This document shows positions 1 through 11,688 of a DNA stretch of 64,000 nt, piece after piece. This DNA comes from Pseudofabraea citricarpa (taxonomy: Eukaryota > Ascomycota > Leotiomycetes > Helotiales > Dermateaceae). The translations under genes were made by a program, and so were the position numbers. Under the pieces are notes generated by a model. The model ran no database searches and was not told the origin of the DNA. It worked only from the letters and a program-made list of their open reading frames with translations. Each line of letters begins with the position of its first letter. The first letter of the stretch is position 1. The stretch lies in NCBI GenBank assembly GCA_029641185.1, contig JAPWGK010000002.1:1054001-1118000 (forward strand), given 5' to 3'.

Positions 1-861
1 TCGGGAGTCCGGAATAATAATGTAGGAGTCTCTTGTGTACTGTAGGCGTATTGGCCATATCACTGGGTGACTGTCACGCCCTGAAGGAAATTTATTAGCC
101 GCTTTATGACTTTTGCAACTTTCGACCATAGAATGATGATCTGATACTGAGTAAGAGTAAGTTTTTTGTCAAACTCATCCTTTTCAATGATACTTTTGTG
201 CTTTTCAGGTAATAACATAGCGTAGGTCATGTTTGCATAGTAGGTAAATGTTTATGCTCTAAAAGGACGAGAAGACGCAAGGTAGCTTTGAACCATGTAA
301 TTGTGTTGCTACATCGTGCATGTATCCCTTTGCAACGGAACAAAGTCCGCAGAGCCATACACAAGGCCTTGCGATCGCTCAAACCCTTCATCGCCAGTTC
401 TGCTGGGATGCAGCGCATGAGCGCATCCACCCTGACAACCCTCTCTTATCCTTATCGCTATCTCCCTGCATGTCTCTCGATGAGGTGATGCCGAGGGGTC
501 GGAGGGTGGAAGTCGAAGCGACAAAGGGTTGATGATCATCAGCCAGCACACGAGACCCCACATTATTACATCGCATGCACCGCAGTCTTAATTATTATGA
601 CAGACCATTAACCTGGCCTCTCTCTTTATATACATGAGGGAAGACATGCCATCTTCTCAAACATGACCTTGTTTGAGAGCAGAATGCCAATACTCACCGA
701 CAAATAAAAAGGCCTTCTGTAAGGCTCAACTCGGACCTCCATATTGCCTGTCTGTGAGTACAGTAAGAGTATATTACCTCCTCCCCAGGGCTCATGACCC
801 TACTGACAGAAACATCTCAGAAAACTCCTCTGCTCACTACTCTTCCTACTATTTGCCCAAA
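1..861. other. upstream intergenic region, no gene seen
   Basis: The only open frames here are short, overlap on both strands and look like no protein I recognise. The segment before the Yippee-type gene is taken as its promoter and 5' leader. An upstream in-frame extension of that gene exists but begins at a TTG, so it is probably untranslated. Confidence 0.5.
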
Positions 862-1674
862 ATGAACGCCGACTCGTCTCGTCCGCCGTTTCCTAGCTAC
901 CTCCTACCTAGCATAACCTTCCCGATCTTCCGCAGACGGCAAACCAGCTCTTTAGAATCTAGCCCTCCTTCACTAAGCTCCTCTGCGAACACATCCCCGG
1001 CTTCATCCCCTCCCAACTCCACAAACTTCCTCTCCCACCACTTTAACAGCATCCGAGACCGGCTCCAGAGTCATGTCGAGGCCAAACCCGAGCCCCCCAC
1101 GCGAAACCTCTCTCGTACGCAGCCTGCAACGATGAGGTGTATAAGCTGTGCTAGTGACATAGCCTTCACTTCACAAATCGTCAGCAAAGGCTTTACTGGC
1201 CGTCACGGCCGAGCATATCTTGTTGCGCCACCGGAAACATCGCCGGGGTACGAAGCGGACGTCTTGCTGAACAGCAAGGTCGGAAAATCAGTCAACCGAC
1301 AGCTACTGACTGGGGCTCATGTGGTGGCAGATGTGTCGTGCGTTATCTGCCAGACAGTTCTCGGCTGGAAGTATGTTGATGCCAAGGAGACAGCACAGCA
1401 GTATAAAATCGGGAAGTTCATCCTGGAGACAAAGCGAGTTGTGACTTGTACAAGCTGGGAGGATGATCTGCCTGCCAAAGCTGCTGATGGCGAAGAAGAC
1501 GAGGAATTAGAAGTAAACGAAGTAAATGAAGAAGACGCGGATGTCGTTGTTTTTGATTCCGAGGATGAAGATGAATGCGAAGACCTCTTCGCAGGGACCT
1601 GGGATGCGAGGATTGTAGCCAAGAGGAGAGGGAGAAGACTGCCGACGAGGCGGCAGATGAGTGCAGAGGTCTGA
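862..1674 (+). CDS. Yippee/Mis18-type zinc-binding protein
   Basis: Single exon, 270 residues. The N-terminal 90 residues are Ser/Pro-rich and probably disordered. The fold follows: one CxxC at residues 93-96 (CISC) and a second at 160-163 (CVIC), with the family features GFTGRHGRAYLV and LTGAHVVADVSC between them and LGWKYVDA after. This is the standard Yippee layout of two CxxC knuckles about 60 residues apart binding one zinc. A strongly acidic stretch follows (about 205-245) and then a basic end. Yippee proteins are small and conserved, and their exact biochemical role is unsettled; some act in ubiquitin-ligase or centromere-related complexes. The frame is open further upstream, but only from a TTG, and the first ATG is at 862. 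The family assignment is secure; the function is not. Confidence 0.9.
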   Translation: MNADSSRPPFPSYLLPSITFPIFRRRQTSSLESSPPSLSSSANTSPASSPPNSTNFLSHHFNSIRDRLQSHVEAKPEPPTRNLSRTQPATMRCISCASDIAFTSQIVSKGFTGRHGRAYLVAPPETSPGYEADVLLNSKVGKSVNRQLLTGAHVVADVSCVICQTVLGWKYVDAKETAQQYKIGKFILETKRVVTCTSWEDDLPAKAADGEEDEELEVNEVNEEDADVVVFDSEDEDECEDLFAGTWDARIVAKRRGRRLPTRRQMSAEV

Positions 1675-2272
1675 GTGAGCGTCACGAATTAAGAATGTCT
1701 ATACGAGTTATGATACGATGGAATGGGAATGGGAAGGGGTAGGGCTGTGGGATTTTTATGATTATGGGCTGGCTATTTTACAGATGTTCTTGGGATGATA
1801 CTCTCTGCTGCGTTCTATTTGACCTTTTGATTATTATTGCGGATGGTACCCTGTTGGCTCTTTTACGTTATATCATCAATTTGCATGTTAGGGAACGGCT
1901 AGTCATTTAGATACCTGTTTTGTCTCTTTCTTCATAATTTCATAGCATTGTTTTGGCTTGCATAATGGTCGGTATTCAGTCCATCGATAGAATGTTTATC
2001 AAATTATCATCACATTTAACACTCCTTCCCACATTAACAAGATCTCACGCGCGAACGAACTAAACACAGCGCACTATCCTCGAACATGGTTGTTCCTATC
2101 AAGTTGTCTTTGTATTACTCGAAAGATAAAAATTAGCGCACAAAGAGAAAGGTTGGCCAGCAATACTTCCCTTTGTTCCCTGTGCCTCTCCTGTCCAGCT
2201 TCTACAATCATATGCCCCTCTGAGAATCTTAGGAAATAAACGCCACTTACCAAACTGGTTACGACTTGTCAT
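1675..2272. other. convergent 3' intergenic region
   Basis: AT-rich space between two genes that end towards each other. It should hold both 3' untranslated regions. I see no further gene or repeat in it. Confidence 0.5.
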
Positions 2273-3118
2273 TTACAGTCCTGGTCTAGTCGTGTTTCCT
2301 GGTCTCAGATTCGACATGCCATTAGCACCAAGTCCCTCGGTGCGATGATCTAAGAACGGGAAGTTTGTCGGCGGGTCGGGCTTGACTACCTCCGCAAGAA
2401 GAGGTGACTGAAGGTCGGTTCTCACATCATGATTTCTCAGAATCCTGTTCATCTTCTGCTGCTCCACCGCTTCGACGACGCCGTCCTTGGTCCGCAGGGC
2501 AAAGACGGGAGTATTTTCAGGAATATTGACAGTCCAGGCGAACTTGATGACAAGGTAGAAGAGGATTCCTGCGGCGAAGAAATTGAGGCAGGCGAATGTG
2601 AGGACTAAGACGAGCAGGAGGAGTGGCGTATGAGCTACTGGGTTTGGATTTTTGAGTGCGGGATGCCCGAGCTGCTCGATGAGGAAGTAGACGAACAGGA
2701 TGGAGGCGACCCAGAGGCCGAGGACGACTGGGAGCCAGACGGTCAAGCCGATGGAGAGCAGCGGAGACAGATAATATGCTAACAGGAACAAGTAGATGAT
2801 GATCAGGGACCGATTGCTTTCCCAGAGCGCTCGCTCTTCAAGTTCTCTTAACTGCTGTTCATAATCCTCTCGTTTGGATATGAGGAGTTCTCGGCACAAA
2901 TGATAGAACTCAACTGCGTATAGGTAATACCCAACGGCGTGGTATTCCTGCTCCAGAAGCCGTTCGGCTTCGTGTTTGGCACAGCGGCCGTGGTTGATAA
3001 TCCGCTCGTTGATGGTTGTATGCTTGGCTTTTGGGCTCTGGCATAGATAATATTCTGTGACCTGGGCGTCTTCGCATTCGCACTCGGTCCAGGAGATCAG
3101 CTGTCTTCGATAACACAT
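2273..3118 (-). CDS. fungal membrane protein of unknown function, Cys-containing N-terminus
   Basis: Single exon, 281 residues, ATG at 3116-3118. The N-terminal half has cysteines at about 2, 13, 15, 26, 46 and 75 and a charged, probably helical stretch (about 78-102). Three hydrophobic segments follow, at about 104-123, 125-147 and 164-192, each long enough to cross a membrane. The last 80 residues are polar. There is no signal peptide. I do not recognise a named family. The start MC followed by spaced cysteines resembles a loose class of short fungal proteins beginning MC...C, also seen in the gene at 3948. It shares an 829 bp upstream region with that gene, which runs the other way. The reading frame is convincing; the role is unknown. 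Confidence 0.75.
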   Translation of the reverse strand: MCYRRQLISWTECECEDAQVTEYYLCQSPKAKHTTINERIINHGRCAKHEAERLLEQEYHAVGYYLYAVEFYHLCRELLISKREDYEQQLRELEERALWESNRSLIIIYLFLLAYYLSPLLSIGLTVWLPVVLGLWVASILFVYFLIEQLGHPALKNPNPVAHTPLLLLVLVLTFACLNFFAAGILFYLVIKFAWTVNIPENTPVFALRTKDGVVEAVEQQKMNRILRNHDVRTDLQSPLLAEVVKPDPPTNFPFLDHRTEGLGANGMSNLRPGNTTRPGL

Positions 3119-3947
3119 GATGCCTGCTCGGTAGATTTCTAAGAAGATGGAATAAGTATGGGGCTTGGGTACTGGATGAGGATTAGATGGATAATCTCCG
3201 ACGTGCTATGACTGCCTGCAGCCTAATTTCGCGGCAAGAAAATCAAAAGAATGCTGGAATTGAAAGATAGAAGTGTATGGTGAATGGCAAAGGCAATGGC
3301 CAGAGGGCTTATATAAAGTGACATCTTTGTGCTCGTCATAGCCATCTGTCTTCTAAGTTTAGAGGAGAGTGGCGGTGAAAGCTTTGTGCAATACATTTTC
3401 TTTGTGAGAGAAGATACGGAGTATATCCCCACCTATTTATAATAGAGGTTGACAGAATGCTATTGTAACGAGACATAATAAGAATTTCTTTGTCGGTGTC
3501 TTTGTTATGGCGAAGGGCGGTTTGAACCATGTGTAGTGAATAAACTAGTAGTTTCCTGAATTGTTTCAGCCGTAGTAGTAGGATGTGGATGTGTCTGTTA
3601 TTAAGAAGCATACCAGGTTATTGAATAATTCTTTCTTTAACAATACATTTGTAGACTAAGTAAGAATAAGTCATTACTGGGACCATGAGAAAGTATGAGG
3701 GCAGTATGCTAAAGTGATAGAGGACGCCAGCCACAGTAGACAGTTTCTATCTACCCTTGGTTGACATGGTTGTACTTGTTTTTAAGGGAAAAGCAGCTGA
3801 TCAAGGGAGAATAGCATGGAATTCATCAAACCACAAAGTGAATGCATTTGAAGTTGAATATCCCGCGACCTCTCAGATCTCAACTCCATCTCAAACCACA
3901 CCAGCACCTCAACCTTCGATCCGCAGATACGCCTTGCATGAGCTACC
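3119..3947. promoter_or_regulatory. divergent intergenic region (shared promoter)
   Basis: 829 bp between the starts of two genes that point away from each other, so it must contain both promoters. Short open frames on the minus strand (3223-3611) have no recognisable content. No clear TATA element stands out. Confidence 0.5.
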
Positions 3948-4364
3948 ATGTGCCAACTAGTCGAGGTACAGCATAGTTGCCACCATGTGGAGATTTTGAG
4001 GGACGATGGTTGCTTCACGAATCTACCAAGTGACGCTCCAAAGGCATTGAAGTCTTGTGGGCAATGGCAAAAGACAGCCGTAGTCGGATCTAAGCGTCTC
4101 TGTGGCGACTGCAGAAAAGAAAAGCGACGAGGAATGAGGACAGTTCTACTTGAACCCGAGCAGCGTGGCTACTCATACCAGTCTACCATGAAGTGGCTCA
4201 AGGAATGGAAGTGTGAATCCAATAGAGAGATGGAGGCTTTTGACAAGATGTTCAAGGAAGACAAGACTTGGACAGCGGAAACTGGAAGGGAGATTGGACT
4301 CTTTAATGAGAGCTTCTTCAGCAGCCTCTCGAGTCCAAACAGTGAGGTTATCTCAGACCCCTGA
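3948..4364 (+). CDS. small cysteine-containing protein, unknown function
   Basis: Single exon, 138 residues, ATG at 3948. Cysteines lie at about 2, 11, 22, 37, 52, 55 and 89. The patterns CHH at 11-13 and CGDC at 52-55, followed by a basic run (RKEKRRG), suggest metal binding. The remainder is charged and probably helical. There is no signal peptide and no membrane segment. It begins with MC, like the divergently placed membrane protein at 2273-3118. I do not recognise the family. Regular amino-acid use and a clean ATG favour a real gene, but an intron at either end cannot be excluded. Confidence 0.6.
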   Translation: MCQLVEVQHSCHHVEILRDDGCFTNLPSDAPKALKSCGQWQKTAVVGSKRLCGDCRKEKRRGMRTVLLEPEQRGYSYQSTMKWLKEWKCESNREMEAFDKMFKEDKTWTAETGREIGLFNESFFSSLSSPNSEVISDP

Positions 4365-5282
4365 CAGATCATAACCTAATTTGGTCAGTAAGCTCCTCCA
4401 GCATTCCTGTTCGATCATTTTCTTTCACGATGTATTGACAGATCCAATTTGGAGAAACTGATACAAGCTTCTTCCGGATCCATCTCCGATCAAGAACATC
4501 TATCACGTGATGTGCATGCTGACTGTACATCCAAATAGCGCTAACACGTCAAACGGCTTTGTCACTCGCCCTTGAATCTTCCACCTCCTTCTCCCCCCAT
4601 TTTCAGCGCCATTCCCATCACGACTATCTATCAACGAAGGCTTTCTATCTCGAACGAGACAGCATCGATTCCGCTGCTCGAGAAAGAAGGCGCTCGCTTT
4701 TTGCACCGTCGACACCCCTTTCGATCCCCGCTCGAGACCTAAAACAACGGCAGGTAGGCTCCGACGCATTCTCTTTGATCTGCGAGGGCAAACGACTGTC
4801 TTCCGTACTTGATTGGGAGCGTGAGAAAATCTGGAAGTGGCGGAAAGGCGAAGATACACTAGAGGAATAGAGAGACAATTGTTACTATTGTGGTGGTTCG
4901 TTGCTATTGTCGTGTGGAGGACCAGCACTTTCAATAAGGAATCGCGCACGCAGCCTCGTCTGCATTCTTGTACATCATTTCCTTCACTCTTCAGAACTTG
5001 CTCTTTTTACAAGAGATACCCTTCAAGTTTGCAATCAGATTTCGTTTCCCATCGTTCTTTGAGAACGGAAAAAGAAAAAAACAGTCATCCTGATTTTGCA
5101 ACGATCCGCACTTGCGAATCATCAAACCCCCCTTCCCCTTCACGACTACTGATTTCTGAGCATCTACTTGAGTTCTTGAGTGCTTCGGGTCAGCTGCGTT
5201 TCACACCGTATCAACAGTTCGAACAATACAGAACAATCCATTATCACCACCTCGATTTACAATCTCGACCTCGACCAACAAT
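4365..5282. promoter_or_regulatory. promoter and 5' leader of the Mpe1-type gene
   Basis: 918 bp. Long overlapping frames on both strands (4503-5403) are Ser/Arg-rich shadows without a domain. The last 300 bp are pyrimidine-rich and end in an A-rich leader, as expected of a fungal 5' untranslated region. There is no independent gene that I can support. Confidence 0.5.
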
Positions 5283-7227
5283 ATGTCGTCCTCCGTCTTT
5301 TTCAAGTTCAAGTCCCAAAAGGAACCCTCCAGAGTTGAGTTTGACGGCACTGGAATATCTGTGTTTGAACTCAAGCGTGATATCATCATCAAGAGTGGTC
5401 TAGGTGACGGAACAGATTTTGACCTCGCAATCTACAACGAAGATGGCAAAGAAGGTAGGAGTTCCGTTACAACTTCAAGGTCAATAGAAACTAACATGAC
5501 ACAAGAGTATGATGATGATACAACAATCATTCCCCGCTCCACATCTGTGGTTGCTCGGCGCTTACCTCCCATCAAACCTGGTGCTGGTCGAGCTGCACGT
5601 TACATGTCTGGAAAGATGCCTGTGAATGCAAAGAATTCATCCCGAAAGGAACAGTCCAAATCAACTACCAAGCCAACTGCTACTACCAACAGTGCGGCCC
5701 AGATGAACAGTGCCATGACCGAAGAGGAGCGAATGGCAGCCATGTTTGCTGCCCAAAGCGAGCAATGGTCTGCCCAGCAGGAAGAAATGGCCAAGTAAGT
5801 ACTTCATAACCTATCTAGCACTCAGTGTCACTAATGCACCCAGTCAAACACCCGTATTTCGACCTGGCGGCAACAAGAAAGGCCAACCCCCAGCGAATGT
5901 CCCAGATCATGAGCCCCCTACTGGATACATCTGTTACCGTTGCGGAGAGAAAGGACATTGGATCCAAGTCTGCCCAACAAACGATGATCCAAACTTTGAT
6001 AACAAACCTAGAGTGAAGCGCACAACTGGCATTCCTAGATCCTTCTTGAAGACGGTCGAGAAGCCTGTTCAGCTGAGCAATGATGGTACAACCGATGACA
6101 CAAAAGCACCATCGGGTGTCATGGTGAATGCGGAGGGAGAGTTTGTTATTGCGGAGCCTGATAAAGCATCATGGGAAAAGTTCCAAGCCAAGACCAAGTC
6201 TTCTGCTGCTGCCAAGGAGGCCGCTGCTCTAGGTGATAAAGAGTTGCAGGATCGAGGATTGGAATGTGCGATCGACAAGAGAATTTTCATAGACCCAATG
6301 AAGACGCCTTGTTGTGAGAAGACGTATTGCAATGATTGCATTACTAACGCGCTGATCGATAGCGATTTCACATGTCCTGGTTGCCAGACTGATGGAGTAC
6401 TACTTGATGATCTTAAGCCTGACCCTGAGACAACTAAAAAGATCAAGGAATATCTAGAAGAAAAGAATGCCGCAAAGAAGGAGAAGGCTCGCTCAAAGAG
6501 TCCAAGCGTGAAGCCGGATTCGACACCAACCGAGACCAAGGAGAAATCAGCTACATTGTCGCCATCACCAAAATCACCTCAGAAGCCCAAGTCACCACAA
6601 TCAGTTGCAGCAAGTCCTAAACCTGAGACTACCCTAGTAAAATCAGATGCAACTTTAGCAAAGAAGCGCCCAGCTGATGAGTTACTCGAGAACCCCAAGA
6701 TCCCAAAGGCCCCTAAGGCCATGCAAAAACAACAGCAGCAGCAACAACAAGCAGCACTACTGCAGCAGCAACAGGCCATGATGAACGGTATGAACCCAAT
6801 GGCTGGCTTCCCAACAATGAACATGGGCATGTATGGCAATGGCTTTGGTGGTGGCATGCCAAACATGATGAATGGCTTCGGGATGGGTATGAACAATGGC
6901 ATGCCCAACATGATGGGAATGAATCCTATGATGGGTATGAATGGATTTGGTGGAGGCTTTCCCAATATGAATGGCATGAACATGTATGGAAATGGCTACG
7001 GTGGTGGCATGGGCAACATGAACATGATGAATGGTAACATGGGAGGACCTGTACAACCCAACAATGGAGCAGGAGCTGCAGGAGGATTTCAAAACCAACA
7101 AAAGACTGTATTCGCCGAGCCACTGCCCAACGAAGAAGATAATGCCTATTTCAGACAGCCCGTAAACCCTCATCGTCATCAAGGACGACAACGAAGAGCA
7201 AGACCAAGTGACTACCGAGAGTTGTAA
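5283..7227 (+). CDS. mpe1: RBBP6/Mpe1-type cleavage and polyadenylation factor subunit
   Basis: Exons 5283-5454, 5506-5794 and 5844-7227; 614 residues. Both introns are about 50 nt with good GTAGG/GTAAGT donors. An N-terminal DWNN (ubiquitin-like) domain covers about residues 1-75. A CCHC zinc knuckle lies at 184-197 (C184, C187, H192, C197), and a RING/U-box-like domain with several CxxC pairs at about 295-335. This order of DWNN, knuckle and RING is diagnostic of yeast Mpe1 and human RBBP6, subunits of the pre-mRNA 3'-end cleavage and polyadenylation complex in the nucleus. The C-terminal half has a Lys/Ser/Pro-rich stretch, a Gln run and then a long Met/Asn/Gly-rich tail (about 466-561), a low-complexity segment of the prion-like type. 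The first intron is a multiple of three without a stop, so its retention would still be translatable. Confidence 0.93.
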
Positions 7228-8931
7228 AGAGAGGCAGCCAACTTGCTCTTCTTCGTATATGGTCTTTTGACTTCTTTCTTTCACTGCATGGCGAAGGCGT
7301 TTGGACGGCATGGGGGAACTCTTCTCTATTTTTTTCTTCATTTTTTTTGTTTAGGGTATAGCATGGTATGGCATGGCATGGTGTGTGGTGGTTTTTCCCT
7401 GGCATGTGGATTGGATGGGGATGGGGGTCTGGCTGTTTTTATACATGCGGAATCAATCACGGAGGTTGATAAGATGGCACCGCAGCGCATCGCACGACTC
7501 TGTCTTTACAGAGCACTCTTTTTGTAGCAAGTAAGCGTAGTGCCTCGAATGGAGGGAAATTCAATAATTCAACATCGCTCGACTTAGCTGATGTGACATC
7601 TGTTCCTTTTCCTGCGAAGCCTTCAATGAATCCTGTATATCGTTCTCTCGTCAAGCAAAGCACCTCTCGCAGTAGTAGGTATCCTGTCACCCCCCCCCCA
7701 ATGCTGGACTACTGTAGAAAGATCTCCATATCCACCGGCCGGTGTCCATATCCCCGGGGTCCAGGGGTCTTCATCCCGCCCTGCCCTTGGCCCTTGGCTC
7801 TTGACTAGGACCGTTTTAACACCCACCCACCACAATTTTATCTCACATATCACATTTCTTTTCCGTTGGGTTGGAGGGGAGGGGGGGGGGAGCGAGGCGA
7901 GGAACGGGAAGCAGGGCAGGGCTGGATAGCAGGGCAAGGCAGGGCAGAAGCTTTAGGTCGGTAGGTAATAATAACAACAGGTACCTTCGTAAGATGCAAG
8001 TCAGGCAAGGCAAGGCAAGACAATACGTATATGTATGTACGAATGCCCTACACGTATTGTCTTCGATATTAACCCCCCGTCTTCTCAGATGTGCAGGCCG
8101 AATACGGTACGATGGAGTAACCTATGAGAGGAAATCAGCATCAGCATCAGCATCAGCATATCAAGCTGACCCTAGGGAAGAGTGGCAGCTGTTCTCGGCG
8201 TATGATTTCCCCGTCTATAGCCAACATCATAAACTGACAATAGAATGAAAGCTGGCTGGCAACAAGAATGAATCCGACAGCGGCACACAAACATCCCAAC
8301 CAGAGACCTCTGGGTGGTTATTGCTAACTATATTTGTTCGCGGAATTATCTGGCCTGCGCCGGGGCCAGGCCAGGCCAGGCTCAGGTTTGAATACTAATC
8401 TGATCAACTACCCAGGTATATGTGCTGCTTTATTAGACGTGGCAAGGCATCGCTACCCCAAAAAAAATAATGTACTGTCATTTACATCCCCTTTCCTGCT
8501 ACCTGGACACACATATGTGTACATAAGACAGGAACCCAACAGAATAGAAACAGCACATAGCATCTGACAGCACAGCACAGCACAGCGGAGGGCAGTGCCG
8601 TACAGCACAAGACAATCCGGCATAATCTAGCAGAAGCTCCAACATAACGCAATGCAACGCAACTGTACAGCACAGCACAGCACAGCACAAAATAAAATAA
8701 AATCAAAATCAAGCAATGCAATGCAAAGCAAAGCAGGGAATTGGCGCATCACAGAACAGAGTGAATGAATGAACGAAAGGAGAAAAACCATCGACACATC
8801 AGCCATCAGTCATCACACATCAGTCATCACACATCGCAACCAGGAAAAGAAAACCAGAGCGTGGCAGCCCAAATCCCGATGCCGAGAAGCTGAGATGCCG
8901 ATGGATAGATAATGGCTCGCCGTCGTGGACG

Positions 8932-8958
8932 GGCTGGCTGGCTGGCTGGCTGGCTGGC
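8932..8958. repeat. GGCT tetranucleotide microsatellite
   Basis: About six consecutive GGCT units in the gene-free region. Confidence 0.85.
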
Positions 8959-9132
8959 GGTAGCAGTCTAGACCTCCTCTCTCTCACCTTTTGACTTTTG
9001 CCCTTTAGCTACCTACAAGCTACATACAGCAAGATCGTATGTTGTTGCAGTAGAGTAAGGTTTACAGGCTCGGGGGGCTTGATGACGATGCATTTCTCTT
9101 CTCTTCTTGATCGTCTCTCTCTCTCCCCCTCT

Positions 9133-9155
9133 CCCCCCCCCCCCCCCCCCCCCCC
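9133..9155. repeat. poly-C tract (23 C)
   Basis: An uninterrupted run of 23 cytosines preceded by a CT-rich stretch. The opposite strand is a long G run able in principle to form G-quadruplexes. Its exact length is prone to sequencing error. Confidence 0.85.
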
Positions 9156-10561
9156 ACACTTTTTGGGTTGTGGAATGAATGGGGATGGGGTAGGTAAGGT
9201 AGGTTAGTGTTAGCTACCTACAGTAGTCGAGTCCGGGGAATATGCATGGCGACGCGGAGCCGGCTGGCGGCGGGTTTGTTGGAGAAGAGGAGGGAGACCG
9301 AGAGGGAATTTTGGCCGTCGCTTGGCTAGTCCGAGGTGGAAAGTGGAAAGTGGAAAAGCGGAAAGTGGAAAGTCAGTCATATCTGGCTAATATACTTTAT
9401 CATCTCATTAAGATTTCGTGGTGGGGGAGATCGATCAAGAAGAGCCATCGTTTTTTTTTTTTTTTTACTGTCTTTCCGCTGAGCTGATCGATTGCGGGAG
9501 GAAGGAAGATGTATCAATAGTCAAGGGCGACTAAGTCATATAAGTAAGGGCCGATTATCCCCCCCTCAGACAAGAAAAGAATTTCTATACTTGGAGTGTA
9601 TTCGCATCTATCTGAAGCTCGGGAATCCGCCGACAGCAGAGTTTACGGTATGGTACGTACGGTACCGTACCGTACTATAGCGTGCGGATCGCGATGAAGC
9701 AAATCCTACAGTGCAGCACTTGCCTGCTCCTCCGGATTCCGGAATGGCTTTCCCTAAAAGTCAAACGGCCATACCAAGGCGAAGTCTGTCTTCCCCTTCC
9801 AAGAGAAAGTTAATGTCCGAACCGTTTATTTTCTGGGGTCGAGAAGCGCCCGGAGATGGGAGATGGGAGATGGGAGGTGCAGTGGGCGATGCGCTACAGT
9901 ATCTCGGAACTTCTTCTAGGCCCTTGCCCTGTTCCAGCTGTCGTTTCTTTTCGTTGGCATGGACGTGGACGTGGACGTGGGCGTTTGGTTTGGTTTGGTT
10001 TGAGCGTGGAAGAAGATGCGGAAGCGCCCGTTCCAGCATCCATGCAAACAAATGCCATGATACGAACGAGGATGGCTGGCTGGCTGGTATCGCTGGCATG
10101 GAAGAGAGCAGAGAGGAGATCCCGAAGAGAGCTGAACTGGCTGTTCACATTGGGAAGTTTCTCGCAAGTGTGCATTTATTCCCTGATGCATGACACGACA
10201 CGACACGACACGAGGAAAGGAGGACGCTCTATCAAACCCGCTCACAGACTCTCGGCTTCAGCTTACTCTGGACGGCCGACAAGAAACAAAGTTACCGTGC
10301 AGGCAAAGCAGGCAAGCCTCTCTTCTTGTTTGGAGGGCGGGTGTTCTTGCGAAAGAGAGTGAGCAGAGCAGGCTGCATTACATTATTGCATTGCGTGGCG
10401 CTGAACCTGGTCTGGCCTGGCTTGTTGACTTGACTTATCAGACGGACAGCGTTTCCCCTGCTTATTGATGGCGTTCCGTAAGCCTCCCCCAGATATTGGC
10501 TCTCGCTTTAAGGTCGACGGGAGAGATGGGGAGGATGAGGATGATGTGGGTGGAAACGAGG

Positions 10562-10588
10562 AGGGATGGGGATGGGGATGGGGATGGG
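10562..10588 (+). repeat. GGGGAT repeats, potential G-quadruplex
   Basis: Five G runs of three or more, separated by AT, on the plus strand about 1.1 kb before the 80-residue gene. This satisfies the usual four-G-tract rule with very short loops. A regulatory role is inference. Confidence 0.55.
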
Positions 10589-11533
10589 ACCCCCACATGG
10601 AGTCATGGAATGTTGTGAGTCTTACAAGAAGTAAGAAGTAAGATTACCATCCTATTACACCTATCCGTCCGAGACTAAGAGCCAGAGCCAGAGCCAGAAC
10701 CAGAACCAGAACCAGACCTCACTCATCACTAAGAATCTTAGCAAACGAATCAAGACATGACATGACAACAAGCACAAACCGGATTTTTGTTATTGATGGC
10801 TTTTCTTCTTCTTCTCGTGTCTTGCTCACCGCCCTCACATCACCCTCCGATTCGATCAACGACAGACCACTCGCCGGGAAAGAATCGAGCATCATCAATC
10901 AGAAATTCCCAGGGATACGGGTTTGATGTGCTGGTGCATTGGCTGTATTTCACCCCACAGAATCCCTGTGCTTCGGGTCGCTGGAAATTGCACCGCAACG
11001 CAACGCTTCACTTGACTTGTTCAGTAAACTCCCATCCCATCCCATCAGATCCCAACCTAACCCATCCCCATCCCATTATTTCCAAATTTTGACTCTTCCA
11101 AGCCCCCCCCGGCCGCATTCCCATCCCAACCGATTGGAGAGAAGCCAAAGAATGCCGGCCGGGGAAGCTCGGAATTCCCTGGGGGAGGGAAAGGATTGTG
11201 CGGATTATGGAACATTCTTTTTTCTCTCTCCTACTACGCATCGTTAACTGGGGGAAAGTCGAGAACGAAACCACATGTGCTGACCCGTGGCCCTTAAATA
11301 AAAAGTCTCTCGCACCTCCAGCCTCCACGTCTCTTCTTTTCTTCTTCCTCCTAATATTCCTATATCTACCTCTGCCTCTCCCTCCTTCCTCCTCGCCCTC
11401 GGTCCTCCGCATTGTATTAAACAAGACTATCCCTCCTTTTGCTCACGGACCGACGTTTTATCATCCCACCACCTCCGGAATCCTACATACAGTACCACCC
11501 GCTCACATCTCATCTCCCCCCACGGCATCTTCG

Positions 11534-11610
11534 GTGAGTGAGTCAAGCAAGCAAACAAGCAAGCAGCAATCTCATATAAGCACGGGGGTTCTAACACATA
11601 AAATCCTCAG
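11534..11610 (+). other. probable intron in the 5' untranslated region of the 80-residue gene
   Basis: The donor GTGAGT at 11534 and the acceptor CCTCAG ending at 11610 bracket 77 nt, with TTCTAAC as a good branch-point match about 20 nt before the acceptor. The position, 78 bp before an ATG, suggests a spliced leader and supports transcription of the small gene that follows. Confidence 0.55.
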
Positions 11611-11688
11611 CCTCCCAAGATCTGTTCTTCAGCAACACTCAAACCACAACACCACACATCACATCGCATATCCAGATATCCATCTACA

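Larger units (their letters stand above)
7228..11688. other. 4.5 kb gene-free region dense in simple repeats
   Basis: No frame here has a recognisable domain. The stretch holds many simple repeats: CAGCA runs at 8569-8586 and 8668-8689, a GGCT run at about 8932-8958, 23 Cs at 9133-9155, 16 Ts at 9451-9466, GGACGT repeats near 9960 and GGGGAT repeats at 10562-10588. The last kilobase is strongly pyrimidine-rich and ends in a leader with its own intron. It most likely combines the 3' region of the Mpe1-type gene with a very long upstream region of the small gene at 11689. A non-coding transcript is possible but not shown. Confidence 0.5.

Noticed and set aside
4503..5403. Long open frames on both strands before the Mpe1-type gene
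   Set aside because: They overlap each other, are Ser/Arg-rich, lack any domain and lie in the pyrimidine-rich promoter and leader.
6069..7341. Minus-strand frames opposite the Mpe1-type gene
   Set aside because: They are mirror images of the Met/Asn/Gly-rich and charged coding sequence and have biased, meaningless composition.
9711..10468. Several overlapping plus- and minus-strand frames of 90-170 residues
   Set aside because: They are frames through low-complexity DNA, with no ATG context or domain support.
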